Source: Vibrionales bacterium SWAT-3 (GTDB lineage Bacteria > Pseudomonadota > Gammaproteobacteria > Enterobacterales > Vibrionaceae). Taken from it: DNA of 64,000 nucleotides. The position numbers and the translations under genes are program-made. The notes below the pieces were generated by a model. The model saw only the letters and a list, made by a program, of their open reading frames with translations. It had not been told where the DNA came from and ran no database searches. Below, in pieces: positions 9,201 through 16,978 of the stretch (the first letter of the stretch is position 1; the number at the start of each line of letters is the position of its first letter). The DNA lies in the NCBI GenBank assembly GCA_000169995.1, contig AAZW01000002.1, positions 226,911 to 290,910 of the forward strand. The letters run 5' to 3'.

Positions 9201-10835
9201 ATATGATGCTTTACTACGAGCGTTGTACAGTTTCATATGAATTGAGTCATGAATGTATGAGTATGACACCCATTTATTATATTCTTCACTGGCAATATAC
9301 TGATATTTATCAGGAAGTAGCTCAATAACCAATGAAAATACAAGGTCATCCTCTTCATACATTCTTCCACTTGAAGCCAGCCTGATAATTTCACTTTTAG
9401 AAGGACGATACAACCAAGGTTGATATGCTTTGAATGTATCTAGTTCAGATTTTTTAACCAGTATTAACTGGTCACTGATGAGATCACTAAAGTCCCGCTT
9501 ACCATTATATTTTCCAAATATGGTTTTTAGCTGTGGGAGCCTATCAAAGTCTTTTGTAGTTACTTTAAAACTCGTATCTGTAACACAAACCAATTCACCG
9601 GCATCGTCATAATCACATTTGCGTAATTGCCCATTTTTATCACCGTTTTTTTCAGCATACCAGCGTTTAACTCGTTCAAATGCACGCTCCTCCGCTCGCT
9701 CAAATAAGTTTGTATTGTAGCCATTAATTAAATAGTTAGCTACTACAGTGATATTTTTACGTATCTTTTCGTCAAATCGGCTACTAAATGCGCCGAGTTC
9801 TTTTTTTGCAGTCGTTGCAAGCTGTTTTTTTGTTTCGTTGGCTTCAACAGAGGACTGAACGAGTGTTATAAAGTCATTATGTTGAATTTTAGTTGTGAGC
9901 TCCAGCGGCACATAAGCTCCAATAGCCGATACAACTCTTTCAAAACCTTCCCTAGAATTCGGATAATTTATCAGCGCTTTTTGCACATAGTTTGCCGCAA
10001 TTTGATTTTGTACATTATTAATAGAGTGAAAACTTGTATCGAGCTTTGATGCATATAATTCACTGTATTTAGATCCATGGACATAACTTGCCATGACAAA
10101 CTGCTTTATGTTGTTTTCAATTTCTCTTTCTGTTTTTTTTACTAATGCAGTAAATGACTTTAAGGAGTCATTATCAAGTTTATCAAGCTTTGCAAGTGCT
10201 TGTTTATCTGCGCTGTTAAGGCTTTTTTCAAACGATTGAGATGCGACTTTCTTTATCATTTTACTGACCTTAACGTCCCAATCTTTTCCCTTTTTAATAC
10301 TTTCAGCAATATGAGAGATAAGAGCTAATGGCCCACAAATTTCTTGAAGTCCAGGTATGGCAGAACAGCCATCCAATACGGCGTTTTCAGCAGCCCAAAT
10401 ATGATAGCTGAGTGCGGCGTGATCATTAGAAAATGCTGAAGATATGTCTGAAAATACAGCAACACCAGCCATTACACCACCCAAGACTGTCTCTCCGGCA
10501 CTAGTCACCTCACTTACGACCAGACTGACATCTTTTTCAGCATCGACAGCTTCAGGTAATGCATAAGGAATACTTGTTCCGTCGCCAAAACCAGTATCAG
10601 CGATTTTTCCATATTCGCTCAATCCATCAGCTTGTATTTCTGTATGAAGAAAGTCATTGGAAACATTTTTTTCGAGAGGAATTTTATCTACATCACCTTC
10701 ATAGCCAATGTAGTTATCATCTAACTCGGTTTTTGTAATATCTTCTTCTGTTATATTGTCAATTACGCATTGTTGTGCGTAGCTAATCTGAGATAAGGAT
10801 AACCCCAAGGTTAGTATAGAGCCTATCAACTTCAT
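6225..10835 (-). CDS. Giant secreted protein of unknown function
   Basis: I chose the ATG at 10835 because it begins a clean signal peptide (MKLIGSILTLGLSLSQISYA, cut before QQC); an upstream ATG at 10892 would add 19 polar residues. The product is 1536 residues. Residues ~180-400 are rich in charged helical segments, with possible coiled coil around SFTALVKKTEREIEN. Residues ~610-700 contain GTGWRMPTLKEMK and PICIRG, resembling DUF1566-type domains seen in secreted or surface proteins. The rest is beta-rich and Cys-containing (about a dozen cysteines), suggesting an extracellular multidomain protein. No enzymatic motif was recognised. AT-rich cargo next to a secreted hydrolase and protease suggests joint transfer. 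Confidence 0.7.
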   Translation of the reverse strand: MKLIGSILTLGLSLSQISYAQQCVIDNITEEDITKTELDDNYIGYEGDVDKIPLEKNVSNDFLHTEIQADGLSEYGKIADTGFGDGTSIPYALPEAVDAEKDVSLVVSEVTSAGETVLGGVMAGVAVFSDISSAFSNDHAALSYHIWAAENAVLDGCSAIPGLQEICGPLALISHIAESIKKGKDWDVKVSKMIKKVASQSFEKSLNSADKQALAKLDKLDNDSLKSFTALVKKTEREIENNIKQFVMASYVHGSKYSELYASKLDTSFHSINNVQNQIAANYVQKALINYPNSREGFERVVSAIGAYVPLELTTKIQHNDFITLVQSSVEANETKKQLATTAKKELGAFSSRFDEKIRKNITVVANYLINGYNTNLFERAEERAFERVKRWYAEKNGDKNGQLRKCDYDDAGELVCVTDTSFKVTTKDFDRLPQLKTIFGKYNGKRDFSDLISDQLILVKKSELDTFKAYQPWLYRPSKSEIIRLASSGRMYEEDDLVFSLVIELLPDKYQYIASEEYNKWVSYSYIHDSIHMKLYNARSKASYKHGAEFLYRFLTKLEYGFKVREILKSKKVQQSNSDNFFSYRGTYNSFDIVTGNNISTFDQAKSYCQNLNNSVFQFLGTGWRMPTLKEMKHLSTKQPYPMFIDTVDSPFKDDSFFISDRFTWKGSDFYRSFNPKTGVYWGHYLNTLNHYPICIRGNNKLVKIKNITKVPKEKKWEKVKLLGSHSVVLKNNGKEHVFDFRKFFERATLSTLGNSFYAELSAEDDIYRGIYRDLSFPKCSTSNYVNRKETHYWGDVVYKSNSERSLLVLVPCGDLSKAVNYHGRSLTQGDLSVLAADRLSINSWQRYAWFNNKSNLSDELFFKLNTSASGREVAGGVRNTLGKLNPIKGTYVPLDIQDTYYIDFNVYDGDSGVCLQRFKSIMNSFGGTRIPFNCDGSIDASRISPVDFLPWSSSSIKAMPSEPVSLQKKQQLKVNELADILTSNLSLFYRSTGLADGLNKFKIEIGQENGEIFLFKSNSTLKGLIKTPKGKGLVEGTVNNGFMELSWFDLPVALSKTCNSSRHVGNADYSVLTNKWGKAKVYFDDNLVGGVGTINACGLQTAHKGDTNFVNFLIFQDRDNLLINKQTLAAELVKKMYVSHLNLDGISTYTLEPTAKSTGTIQSKRLSLVRQNNLIMGFHDGAKVLDGRVTAKGQFEAYVTATLFDHANQCKQYQQAIHSNSWAKIHGFFDDNILLLDYALCDVGMPSHEFVMVKEGSDHLVAGYDYRYLLQNLRHNQIGRDSAARWVIKNDRGMGLEWEAHPSHENCNRIDDEEDCAVPENSKNAKFDPDSFDLMRIVKASDLKRTDIYYNSLVEADTPYRGYSGWNIKQNVTDKLFIFSDTGSCELMRAPLNRNFSYGTFPGNFSADSIGLDAREANLFFACGGQGFNRRPLFIRRNTPSPFGGKELNGTGSVTSSSRDLTDNFEAIAAPIVIDKEGVDHYRIKVTYNKNAYGMEWSNKEINSEERQAKTDTGEGDLFKIERHDLSSVITSFK

Positions 10836-10935
10836 GATGCTTATTTCATTCTCATCAGTTAATTTATTAGAGTAAATGGCTTTGTTTTTCATTCACAATG
10901 CCGGCCGTTAATGTTTAAAGACTACCACTTCAACT

Positions 10936-11012
10936 GAGTACCTTTAACGATCAAAGTTAAAGGTTACGACGTTTATTGAAAGGATTGAATGAGTCGATTT
11001 AAAGACGCTTAC
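10936..11012 (-). mobile_element. IS66 left-end remnant, 77 bp
   Basis: The sequence from gagtacctttaacg to the outer end GACGCTTAC at 11012 matches the first 77 bp of the IS66 copies. The adjoining tnp genes are absent. Its outer end faces the M13 peptidase gene. The block 11013-13724 is therefore bounded by IS66 outer ends on both sides (see 13725). Confidence 0.9.
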
Positions 11013-11061
11013 GATTTTCCCTGCGCAAATTTCTGACCATCTACTTAATCCGATTGGTATT

Positions 11062-11096
11062 AAAAAACGCCGCTCCCATAGTTATAGAGAGCGGTG
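11062..11096 (-). terminator. Rho-independent terminator after M13 gene
   Basis: Read on the minus strand, an 8-bp stem (CACCGCTC / GAGCGGCG with one G-T pair) is followed at once by six T residues. It lies 43 bp beyond the stop of the M13 peptidase gene. Confidence 0.8.
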
Positions 11097-11138
11097 CAGA
11101 TATATTGCATTGATAACGCTTATAAGCAGTTTAAGCTA

Positions 11139-13565
11139 TTACCAAATATCGGCACGTTTGCTTTCAGGAAGATAGAGTTTGTCTCCGGGCTGAAGCGAGA
11201 ATGCGTCACTGTCATAGAAACCGAGCGCGTTTTGCATCACGCCATTTACTCTGTACTCTGCTGGAGCATGCTTACGCGAATTAATGTTAGACATCGGGGA
11301 ATATTTTGTACGTAAAAATTTGGTGTAGTTGAGGAAAAATTGCTGGTAAGGGCTGAATGCATCCTTGTTATCCTGTTTTTGTTCGTTAGGAAGCGCCTTG
11401 AATGCATCAAAGGCAATGTTGACACCGGTTAAATCACCAATGTTTTCTACTAACGTTCGTCTGCCGTTAACAAGGTATTTATCGTTGTACTGTTCAATAA
11501 GTGCAGATGTGCGTTTGTGATAACGCGCCATCTCGGCTTTTGGCATCCAGTTTGTGTAGTTACCATGTTGGTCAAAAGGGATATAATCATCATCAAATTG
11601 GTGGCTAAGTTCATGACCAATGGTCATTCCTATTGATGAATAGTTAGCCGCAGCCGAAGCGTATAGAGAGTAGATGGGAGGCTGGAGAAGCGCCGCTGGG
11701 AAGGTAATATCTACCATAGTGTCTCTGGATTGGGCATTTACAGTTTGTGGGTAAAGGACCCATTCATTTCTGTCTACCTGATTCTTATCTAATTTAGATA
11801 TCTCTTTTTTCAGCTTGAATTTATTTGTTCTAATGATGTTTCCAACAAGATCATCAGGCTTTATAGATAAACTGTCGTACGTTACCCCATTATCAGGGTA
11901 TCCAATTTTAACGTCGATATTGTTTAGCTTAGCAATAGATAATGATTTGCTTTTTTCACTCATCCACGTGGAAGCCATAATCCGTTTCTTATACGCAGAC
12001 TTAACATTTCCGACTATCTTTTGAATGGCTATTTTTTTCTCATTGGAAAAATAGGCGCTAGTATAAAGTCTTCCCACGGCTTGACCAAGAGTATTATCTA
12101 AAAGAGAAAATGCTCTTGCCTCCCGGCTATCCATTTTAGCAATACCATATAGCCCTTTTGAATAGAAATTGAATTTATGTGACTCGAAATTTTTATCGAT
12201 ATAGGGAGAGTAACTGTTTATCAGTTGCCATTTAAAGTAAGCACGCCAGCTGCTCATTAATTCTGGTTTGGATAGCCAATCTATATTAGTTGTGAAATCA
12301 GGCATCCCTAAAAGGGTGTGGCTTAATTTTGGAGCATTTAAGCTAGAGAAATACAACGTCCAGTTGATATTACTGGATTCCTTATTTAGTTCCTCTATTG
12401 TTCTAGGGTTAATCATGTTTTTCCGGTCACTCATTTTTTCGGCGGGCATAAAAAACGTTGCAATGTCTGTTTCGAGTGATACCACCAATGAAGCCTGATC
12501 ATAGGGGGCAACCATATTGGCCATCTCAAACGCCTTACCTATATGGTTAAGGTATCCATGCATTAGTTTTTTGTACTTTGGTGATAAGTATATATTCTCA
12601 CTTGGTAAACCTAATCCACTTTGCAATATAATTGTATTATATTTATTTGTGTCATTCGGGTCGGGGATGACTTGGATATCAAAAGGACTTTTTATACCGA
12701 TTGATTCTGCATAGGCAAAGTACCGCACCAGATCATCTTTGTTTCTAATATTATCTATTTTCTTTAGTTCATCATCTAGTGCACTGAGTGATATGGAATC
12801 TAAAAGGTCGGTATTTAAGTAAGAGTCATAGAGATCAACGATCTTCCTTTCCTCACTGTTATTTGGAAGATTGGAGTAATTCCTGATAGCCTCGACAAGG
12901 GATGAAATATCATTTTTTACTTTTACTCGAGACATTTCCACATATGAAATCTTGTTCATTGTTTCAGGTATCTTGGTTTTTTTTAACCATTGAGAGTTAA
13001 CATGGTTATATAGATCATCCTGGGGGCGAATGTTCCAATCAACATCTTTCTTCTTTACACCAAAATCAGCAGGGTAGGGGTAGCCAAAAGGTGTCTCATT
13101 ATCTGGCTCACCATTAAAACTCCGTAATCCAAAACTGGTGGAGCTAGGATCGATGACGTATAAGAGCTTGGTAAATCCATCGCGAGGCTTAGGATCAAAA
13201 CCTAGGTCTTCAAGTGTCGTCGTGTCGTCAACTGTAATGTCGTATATATCATAGTAGTTTCCATTCCACGGTATGACATCCTTCAGAATGAAACGATAGC
13301 CTTTTAAAGCTTTTATCGGGATGTTTTCACCAATATACCAATTTTTAACGTTATTATTATTTTCTGATTTTGAACGAAAGAAAGGATAGGCGGTCTTTTC
13401 TGTATTTAAGAATGTTGATTTGAAGGCACTTTGATTATCCTTAATGTCTTCTATAATGGCCAGTGCAGTTAATGGAATTTTACTTGTTATATCGGATGCA
13501 AAAGAAGAACTTGCAGAGACAAGTAAAGACGAAATGCAAATAGTGAGTGCGGTTTTTTTTAACAT
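11139..13565 (-). CDS. Secreted M13-family zinc metallopeptidase
   Basis: An 808-residue protein with a signal peptide (MLKKTALTICISSLLVSASSSFA). The neprilysin/PepO signature is complete: zinc site HELSH at 651-655 and ENIGD with E707 and D711, then the C-terminal ADIW end. M13 enzymes cleave peptides up to roughly 30-40 residues outside the cytoplasm. The usual M13 start (RPQDDLYNHVNSQWL) occurs only near residue 180, so about 150 residues of unrecognised mature sequence precede it, whereas bacterial relatives run ~650-700 residues. It is a single gene with its own terminator and a palindrome in its promoter region, AT-rich and boxed in by IS66 ends. Confidence 0.9.
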   Translation of the reverse strand: MLKKTALTICISSLLVSASSSFASDITSKIPLTALAIIEDIKDNQSAFKSTFLNTEKTAYPFFRSKSENNNNVKNWYIGENIPIKALKGYRFILKDVIPWNGNYYDIYDITVDDTTTLEDLGFDPKPRDGFTKLLYVIDPSSTSFGLRSFNGEPDNETPFGYPYPADFGVKKKDVDWNIRPQDDLYNHVNSQWLKKTKIPETMNKISYVEMSRVKVKNDISSLVEAIRNYSNLPNNSEERKIVDLYDSYLNTDLLDSISLSALDDELKKIDNIRNKDDLVRYFAYAESIGIKSPFDIQVIPDPNDTNKYNTIILQSGLGLPSENIYLSPKYKKLMHGYLNHIGKAFEMANMVAPYDQASLVVSLETDIATFFMPAEKMSDRKNMINPRTIEELNKESSNINWTLYFSSLNAPKLSHTLLGMPDFTTNIDWLSKPELMSSWRAYFKWQLINSYSPYIDKNFESHKFNFYSKGLYGIAKMDSREARAFSLLDNTLGQAVGRLYTSAYFSNEKKIAIQKIVGNVKSAYKKRIMASTWMSEKSKSLSIAKLNNIDVKIGYPDNGVTYDSLSIKPDDLVGNIIRTNKFKLKKEISKLDKNQVDRNEWVLYPQTVNAQSRDTMVDITFPAALLQPPIYSLYASAAANYSSIGMTIGHELSHQFDDDYIPFDQHGNYTNWMPKAEMARYHKRTSALIEQYNDKYLVNGRRTLVENIGDLTGVNIAFDAFKALPNEQKQDNKDAFSPYQQFFLNYTKFLRTKYSPMSNINSRKHAPAEYRVNGVMQNALGFYDSDAFSLQPGDKLYLPESKRADIW

Positions 13566-13606
13566 TTTTCCTGCTCTATTTTTATTCGGTTAGTGACTGG
13601 TGGGTC

Positions 13607-13638
13607 GTTGTTACATTGACTGATGTCAATGTAACAAC
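13607..13638. promoter_or_regulatory. Perfect 32-bp palindrome upstream of M13 gene
   Basis: Arms GTTGTTACATTGAC and GTCAATGTAACAAC are perfect 14-bp complements around TGAT. The site ends 42 bp before the ATG of the M13 peptidase. It has no T run on either side, so an operator for a dimeric regulator or a 5'-leader hairpin is more likely than a terminator. The cognate regulator is not visible nearby. Confidence 0.6.
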
Positions 13639-13724
13639 ACTTTATATTAATGTGTGAGGGTGAGGTAGGAATGTGAGAATAGGTGTGTGTTTTATTATGT
13701 TTCGGTTATTTAACTGGGTGTATT

Positions 13725-13740
13725 GTAAGCGTCTGCGAAC
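13725..13740 (-). mobile_element. IS66 right-end remnant, 16 bp
   Basis: GTAAGCGTCTGCGAAC is exactly the outermost 16 bp of the IS66 right end. It is cut off by the ISAs1 end that begins at 13741, so ISAs1 inserted into an older IS66 copy. Confidence 0.8.
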
Positions 13741-14221
13741 CAGGGCTACCGCATGAGTGGCTAGTTTTTCACCACCTGACTAAAACCAGCACTTAATATT
13801 GCCTCCAGCATGGACGTATTCATCATACATCGCTTTTGTTTCCCTACGATGCTTAGCTTGGTTGGCTCTTCTCGGAGCATGTTCAAGCTCATATGACGTA
13901 AGCATGATAAGTTCTCCGCACCGTGATCTTTGTATATCTGGCACGCATCTTCATTCATGGTGACATTAAGTACCCAGTGCATTGACTCTATGCCCCAGTG
14001 CTCTCTAACTGCCTTCGCCGCTTGCTGTGCACTAAGCGCTTTAGAGCTGATGTAATAACGGTACTCTAGCTCGATAGATTTGCCTTTCTCAAGGCGGAAG
14101 TTTTCAACTATTACAATGCTCTTTAAGTCTTTCCAGCGAGAGAAGTTACCTTCAAGTTCGGTACTATCAAAAACATAGCATTGGCGAGACTCAACACGAC
14201 CGTGTCCTTGTTCAATAGAGA
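13741..14221 (-). mobile_element. ISAs1-family element, truncated
   Basis: It starts with CAGGGCTACCGCATGAGTGG, an ISAs1-type terminal repeat, and holds the 3' part of an ISAs1 transposase. The other end is missing because IS66 copy C begins at 14222. Order of events read from the junctions: IS66, then ISAs1 into it, then a second IS66 into ISAs1. Confidence 0.85.
13761..14221 (-). pseudogene. ISAs1-family transposase, C-terminal fragment
   Basis: About 150 codons enter from the IS66 junction with no start codon. They read EQGHGRVESRQCYVF, then REHWGIESMHWVLNVTMNED, NLSCLRHMSLNML and KQKRCMMNTSMLEAIL before the stop. These are the C-terminal signatures of ISAs1-family DDE transposases, including the H-W-x-I-E motif with the third catalytic acid. 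The N-terminal half is gone, so it is non-functional. Confidence 0.85.
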
Positions 14222-14302
14222 GTAAGCGTCTTTAAATCGACTCATTCAATCCTTTCAATAAACGTCGTAACCTTTAACTTTGATCGTTAAAGGTACTCGA
14301 AA

Positions 14303-14656
14303 ATGTCTCAGCATAGATCTCAACAGGAATGGCTACGCCTTGTGCAGAAGTATTACAATAGTGAGCAGTCTGCCGCTCAGTTTTGTTTAGAGAACAATCT
14401 TCATCCAAAAACGTTTGACAACAACCGTCGCAAACTACAGCACTTAGTCAACCTGCCTAAAAAACGAGAAGATTCACTTTCTGAATTCGTTGTCGTTGAA
14501 AAAATAGCCAAGCCAAAGACCAAAACCGAGCAACGGCCTCCCTCTACATTACCTACGGAATTACGGCTTGAAGCGGGGGCGTGCTCTCTTCATGTGCCTC
14601 GTGATATAGCACCTCAGTGGCTCGGCCTTCTATTGAAGGAGCTTGCTGTTGTATGA
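14303..14656 (+). CDS. tnpA: IS66 accessory protein TnpA, copy C
   Basis: Identical over 117 residues to TnpA of copy A. It starts 19 bp after a CTTTAAC...GTTAAAG palindrome and ends overlapping tnpB. Confidence 0.88.
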   Translation: MSQHRSQQEWLRLVQKYYNSEQSAAQFCLENNLHPKTFDNNRRKLQHLVNLPKKREDSLSEFVVVEKIAKPKTKTEQRPPSTLPTELRLEAGACSLHVPRDIAPQWLGLLLKELAVV

Positions 14657-15009
14657 AAATGTTCCCTGATATCTCTGTTATCTATCTCCACAAGGCGCCC
14701 GTCGATTTTAGAAAGGGCATTAACGGCTTGAGCTTTATTGTTGAACAGAATATGAACCTTAATCCCTTCTCCGAAGCGCTATTCGTCTTCTGTAATCGCA
14801 CGCGGGATAAGCTCAAAGTTCTCTACTGGCAGCGTAATGGCTTTTGCCTCTGGCAAAAGCGACTCGAAAAAGACATGTTCGCTTGGCCAAGAAAAATGCC
14901 AGGGAAAACCCTCTCATTAACTGAAGAGCAGTGGCATTGGTTGCTTGATGGGCTCGATATTGAAAAAATGAAACCCCATCAAACATTGAATTACCAAAGT
15001 CTTAATTAA
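14653..15009 (+). CDS. tnpB: IS66 accessory protein TnpB, copy C
   Basis: Identical over 118 residues to TnpB of copy A. The ATG overlaps the TGA of tnpA, and tnpC follows after 55 bp that includes AAGGAACT- and AAGGA-like stretches. Confidence 0.9.
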   Translation: MKMFPDISVIYLHKAPVDFRKGINGLSFIVEQNMNLNPFSEALFVFCNRTRDKLKVLYWQRNGFCLWQKRLEKDMFAWPRKMPGKTLSLTEEQWHWLLDGLDIEKMKPHQTLNYQSLN

Positions 15010-15064
15010 ATTAAAAAATAATAGCGGATAAGGAACTTTCGCGGATCTCTGCGATCTTCCTTAT

Positions 15065-16690
15065 ATGCCAAATAAAAATAATCCAGATGAGCTAGCGCTC
15101 TTACGTTCAAAAGTGACTGAGCTTGAATCTACGGTACTCACTCTTCACCAATCTCTAGGCGAAAGTGAATCGAACATACTCACACTTCGCCAGTCTTTAA
15201 ACGAGAGCGAAATAACTATCCAATCGCTGGTTGAAAAACTCAACCTAGCGCGGCGTAAACGCTTTGGTAACAGTAGTGAAACCATACCCCCTCAGGACTT
15301 AGAGTTCAATGAGGCGGAGGCTCATGCCGATACGACAGGTGAAGATGAAGCACCCGATAATCAGAATGATGAAACATCGGAAGCGAAAAACACTTCATCC
15401 GAGACAAAACGACGTGGTCGCCCAAAGCTTCCCGAAGACCTACCACGAGAGCGTGTTGTGGTGGACATTCCAGAATCAGAAAAAACCTGCTCGTGTTGCC
15501 AGTCGATGCTCTGCAGGATGGGACAAAGCACCAGTGAAAAACTGGTGTATATCCCAGCCAGGTTGTATGTCGAAGTCACCGAAAGGCCCAAATACGTCTG
15601 TCGTCAATGTGATGCGTTAGGAGAGAAGAGCGTTGTTGCAATGGCTTCACCGCCGGCATCGATTATCCCGAAAAGCATCGCGACTCCCTCTTTGTTTGCG
15701 CAAATTATCACGAACAAATACCACTATGCCCTGCCTCTCTATCGTCAAGAATCGCTGTTCAGACAATATGGGCTAGCGCTCAGCCGAAAAACGATGAGTC
15801 AGTGGATACTGCGTTGCGCTGATAAGGTAGAGCCGTTAATTGCCTTACTGAAAGAAACCCTCCTTGCTCAAGATGTTCTGTTCGCGGACGAGACCACGTT
15901 GACCGTGCTCGATGACGAAAGAAAGAAAAGTTACATCTGGTTGTATGGGTGTGGTCCATACCGGGATGGTAATGCGCAAGCCCCCGGTATCGTCTTGTTC
16001 GACTACCAGGAAGGGAGTCGGGGGCATCACTGCCCTCAAGCGTATCTGTCAAACTACACTGGATACCTTCATGTGGATGGGTATAAAGCGTATGAAAAGA
16101 CAGAGGCGAAGTTGGTGGGTTGCTGGGCGCATGCAAGACGCAAGTTCATTGAGGCAGAGCAGAGCCAACCAAAAGGCAAGCAAGGTAAAGGGGGTAAAAT
16201 CTAGTGGGCAGTCAGTTGGTTCCAAAAGCTCTATCGTGTTGAACAAGCACTCAAAGATAAGACGAGGGAAGAGCGATATGCTACCCGCCAGTCAAATACT
16301 CAATCTCTGCTCAATGAGTTCAAAGCGTGGTTAGATAAATCGGTCACTCAGGTGCCCCCTAAAAGTAAACTGGGAGAGGCGATTAGCTACAGTCTCAATC
16401 AATGGTCGAAGCTAGTACGAGTTATCGATGATGGCCGGTTAAGTATGGATAATAACCGAGCGGAACGTTCAGTGCGTCCGTTCACGGTGGGTCGGAACAA
16501 CTGGTTGTTCTCGAAGACTCATAATGGTGCCCGCGCCAGTGCCGTGCTGTACAGTCTTATCGAAACCGCGAAGGCTAACGACTGTGAGCCGTATGAGTAC
16601 CTCGAATACGTGCTACGAGAAATCCCGAAACTGAAGAGTGAGGATGACCATGGTCATCTTCTACCTTGGAACATGCCAAAAACGGAATAG
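15065..16690 (+). pseudogene. tnpC: IS66 TnpC transposase with in-frame amber codon, copy C
   Basis: The same 541-codon frame as copy A, with the TAG at 16202-16204 (codon 380). Codons 381-541 remain open and contain E467. This copy is otherwise full length with intact ends, so the amber codon is not secondary decay of one copy. A product ending at 379 would carry D275 and D338 but no third catalytic acid; about 160 residues after the stop could be made only by readthrough, suppression or internal starts. Confidence 0.85.
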
Positions 16691-16924
16691 TCCACCCTCC
16701 CCGAATAGCGTTCAGAATGACAGATACCGCCTTAGTTGGCGGTATCTGTGTTGATATTAGAAAGTCAATGAGTCGGTTCGCAGACGCTTACACAATAACT
16801 TAAGAGAAGTTCAAAATAGCGAGGATCACAATGCAAATTTCTCGTAATCTTTTTTTGCTTCGCTTCCGAACAGGAAAGTTGTTTTCATCGTCAATTGCTT
16901 AGCCTCAAAGTTTCCGAAAAAACA

Positions 16925-16956
16925 AAAAGCCCCACCTGATTATCGGTAGGGCGTTT
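16925..16956 (-). terminator. Terminator after RTX gene
   Basis: Read on the minus strand, GCCCTACC / GGTGGGGC forms an 8-bp stem with one mismatch around GATAATCA and is followed by TTTTTGTTTTTT. It lies 26 bp beyond the stop of the RTX protein gene. Confidence 0.8.
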
Positions 16957-16978
16957 TAATTTTCGCGATTTCTATTTT

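Larger units (their letters stand above)
14222..16791 (+). mobile_element. IS66-family element, full length, copy C
   Basis: A 2570-bp element in plus orientation with ends GTAAGCGTCTTTAAATCGAC at 14222 and the complement of GTAAGCGTCTGCGAACCGAC ending at 16791. Its encoded proteins are identical to those of copy A. Flanking octamers aatagaga and acaataac do not match, so no target duplication is left. It interrupts ISAs1 on the left; the right flank is unrelated sequence next to the RTX locus. Confidence 0.94.

Noticed and set aside
11013..13724. Functional composite transposon carrying the M13 gene
   Set aside because: Both flanking IS66 pieces are short remnants without transposase genes and no outer target repeat was found.
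16831..16902. 23-codon frame MQISRNLFLLRFRTG with GAGG upstream
   Set aside because: Too short to support; could be the start of a truncated gene beside IS66 copy C, but no family was recognised.
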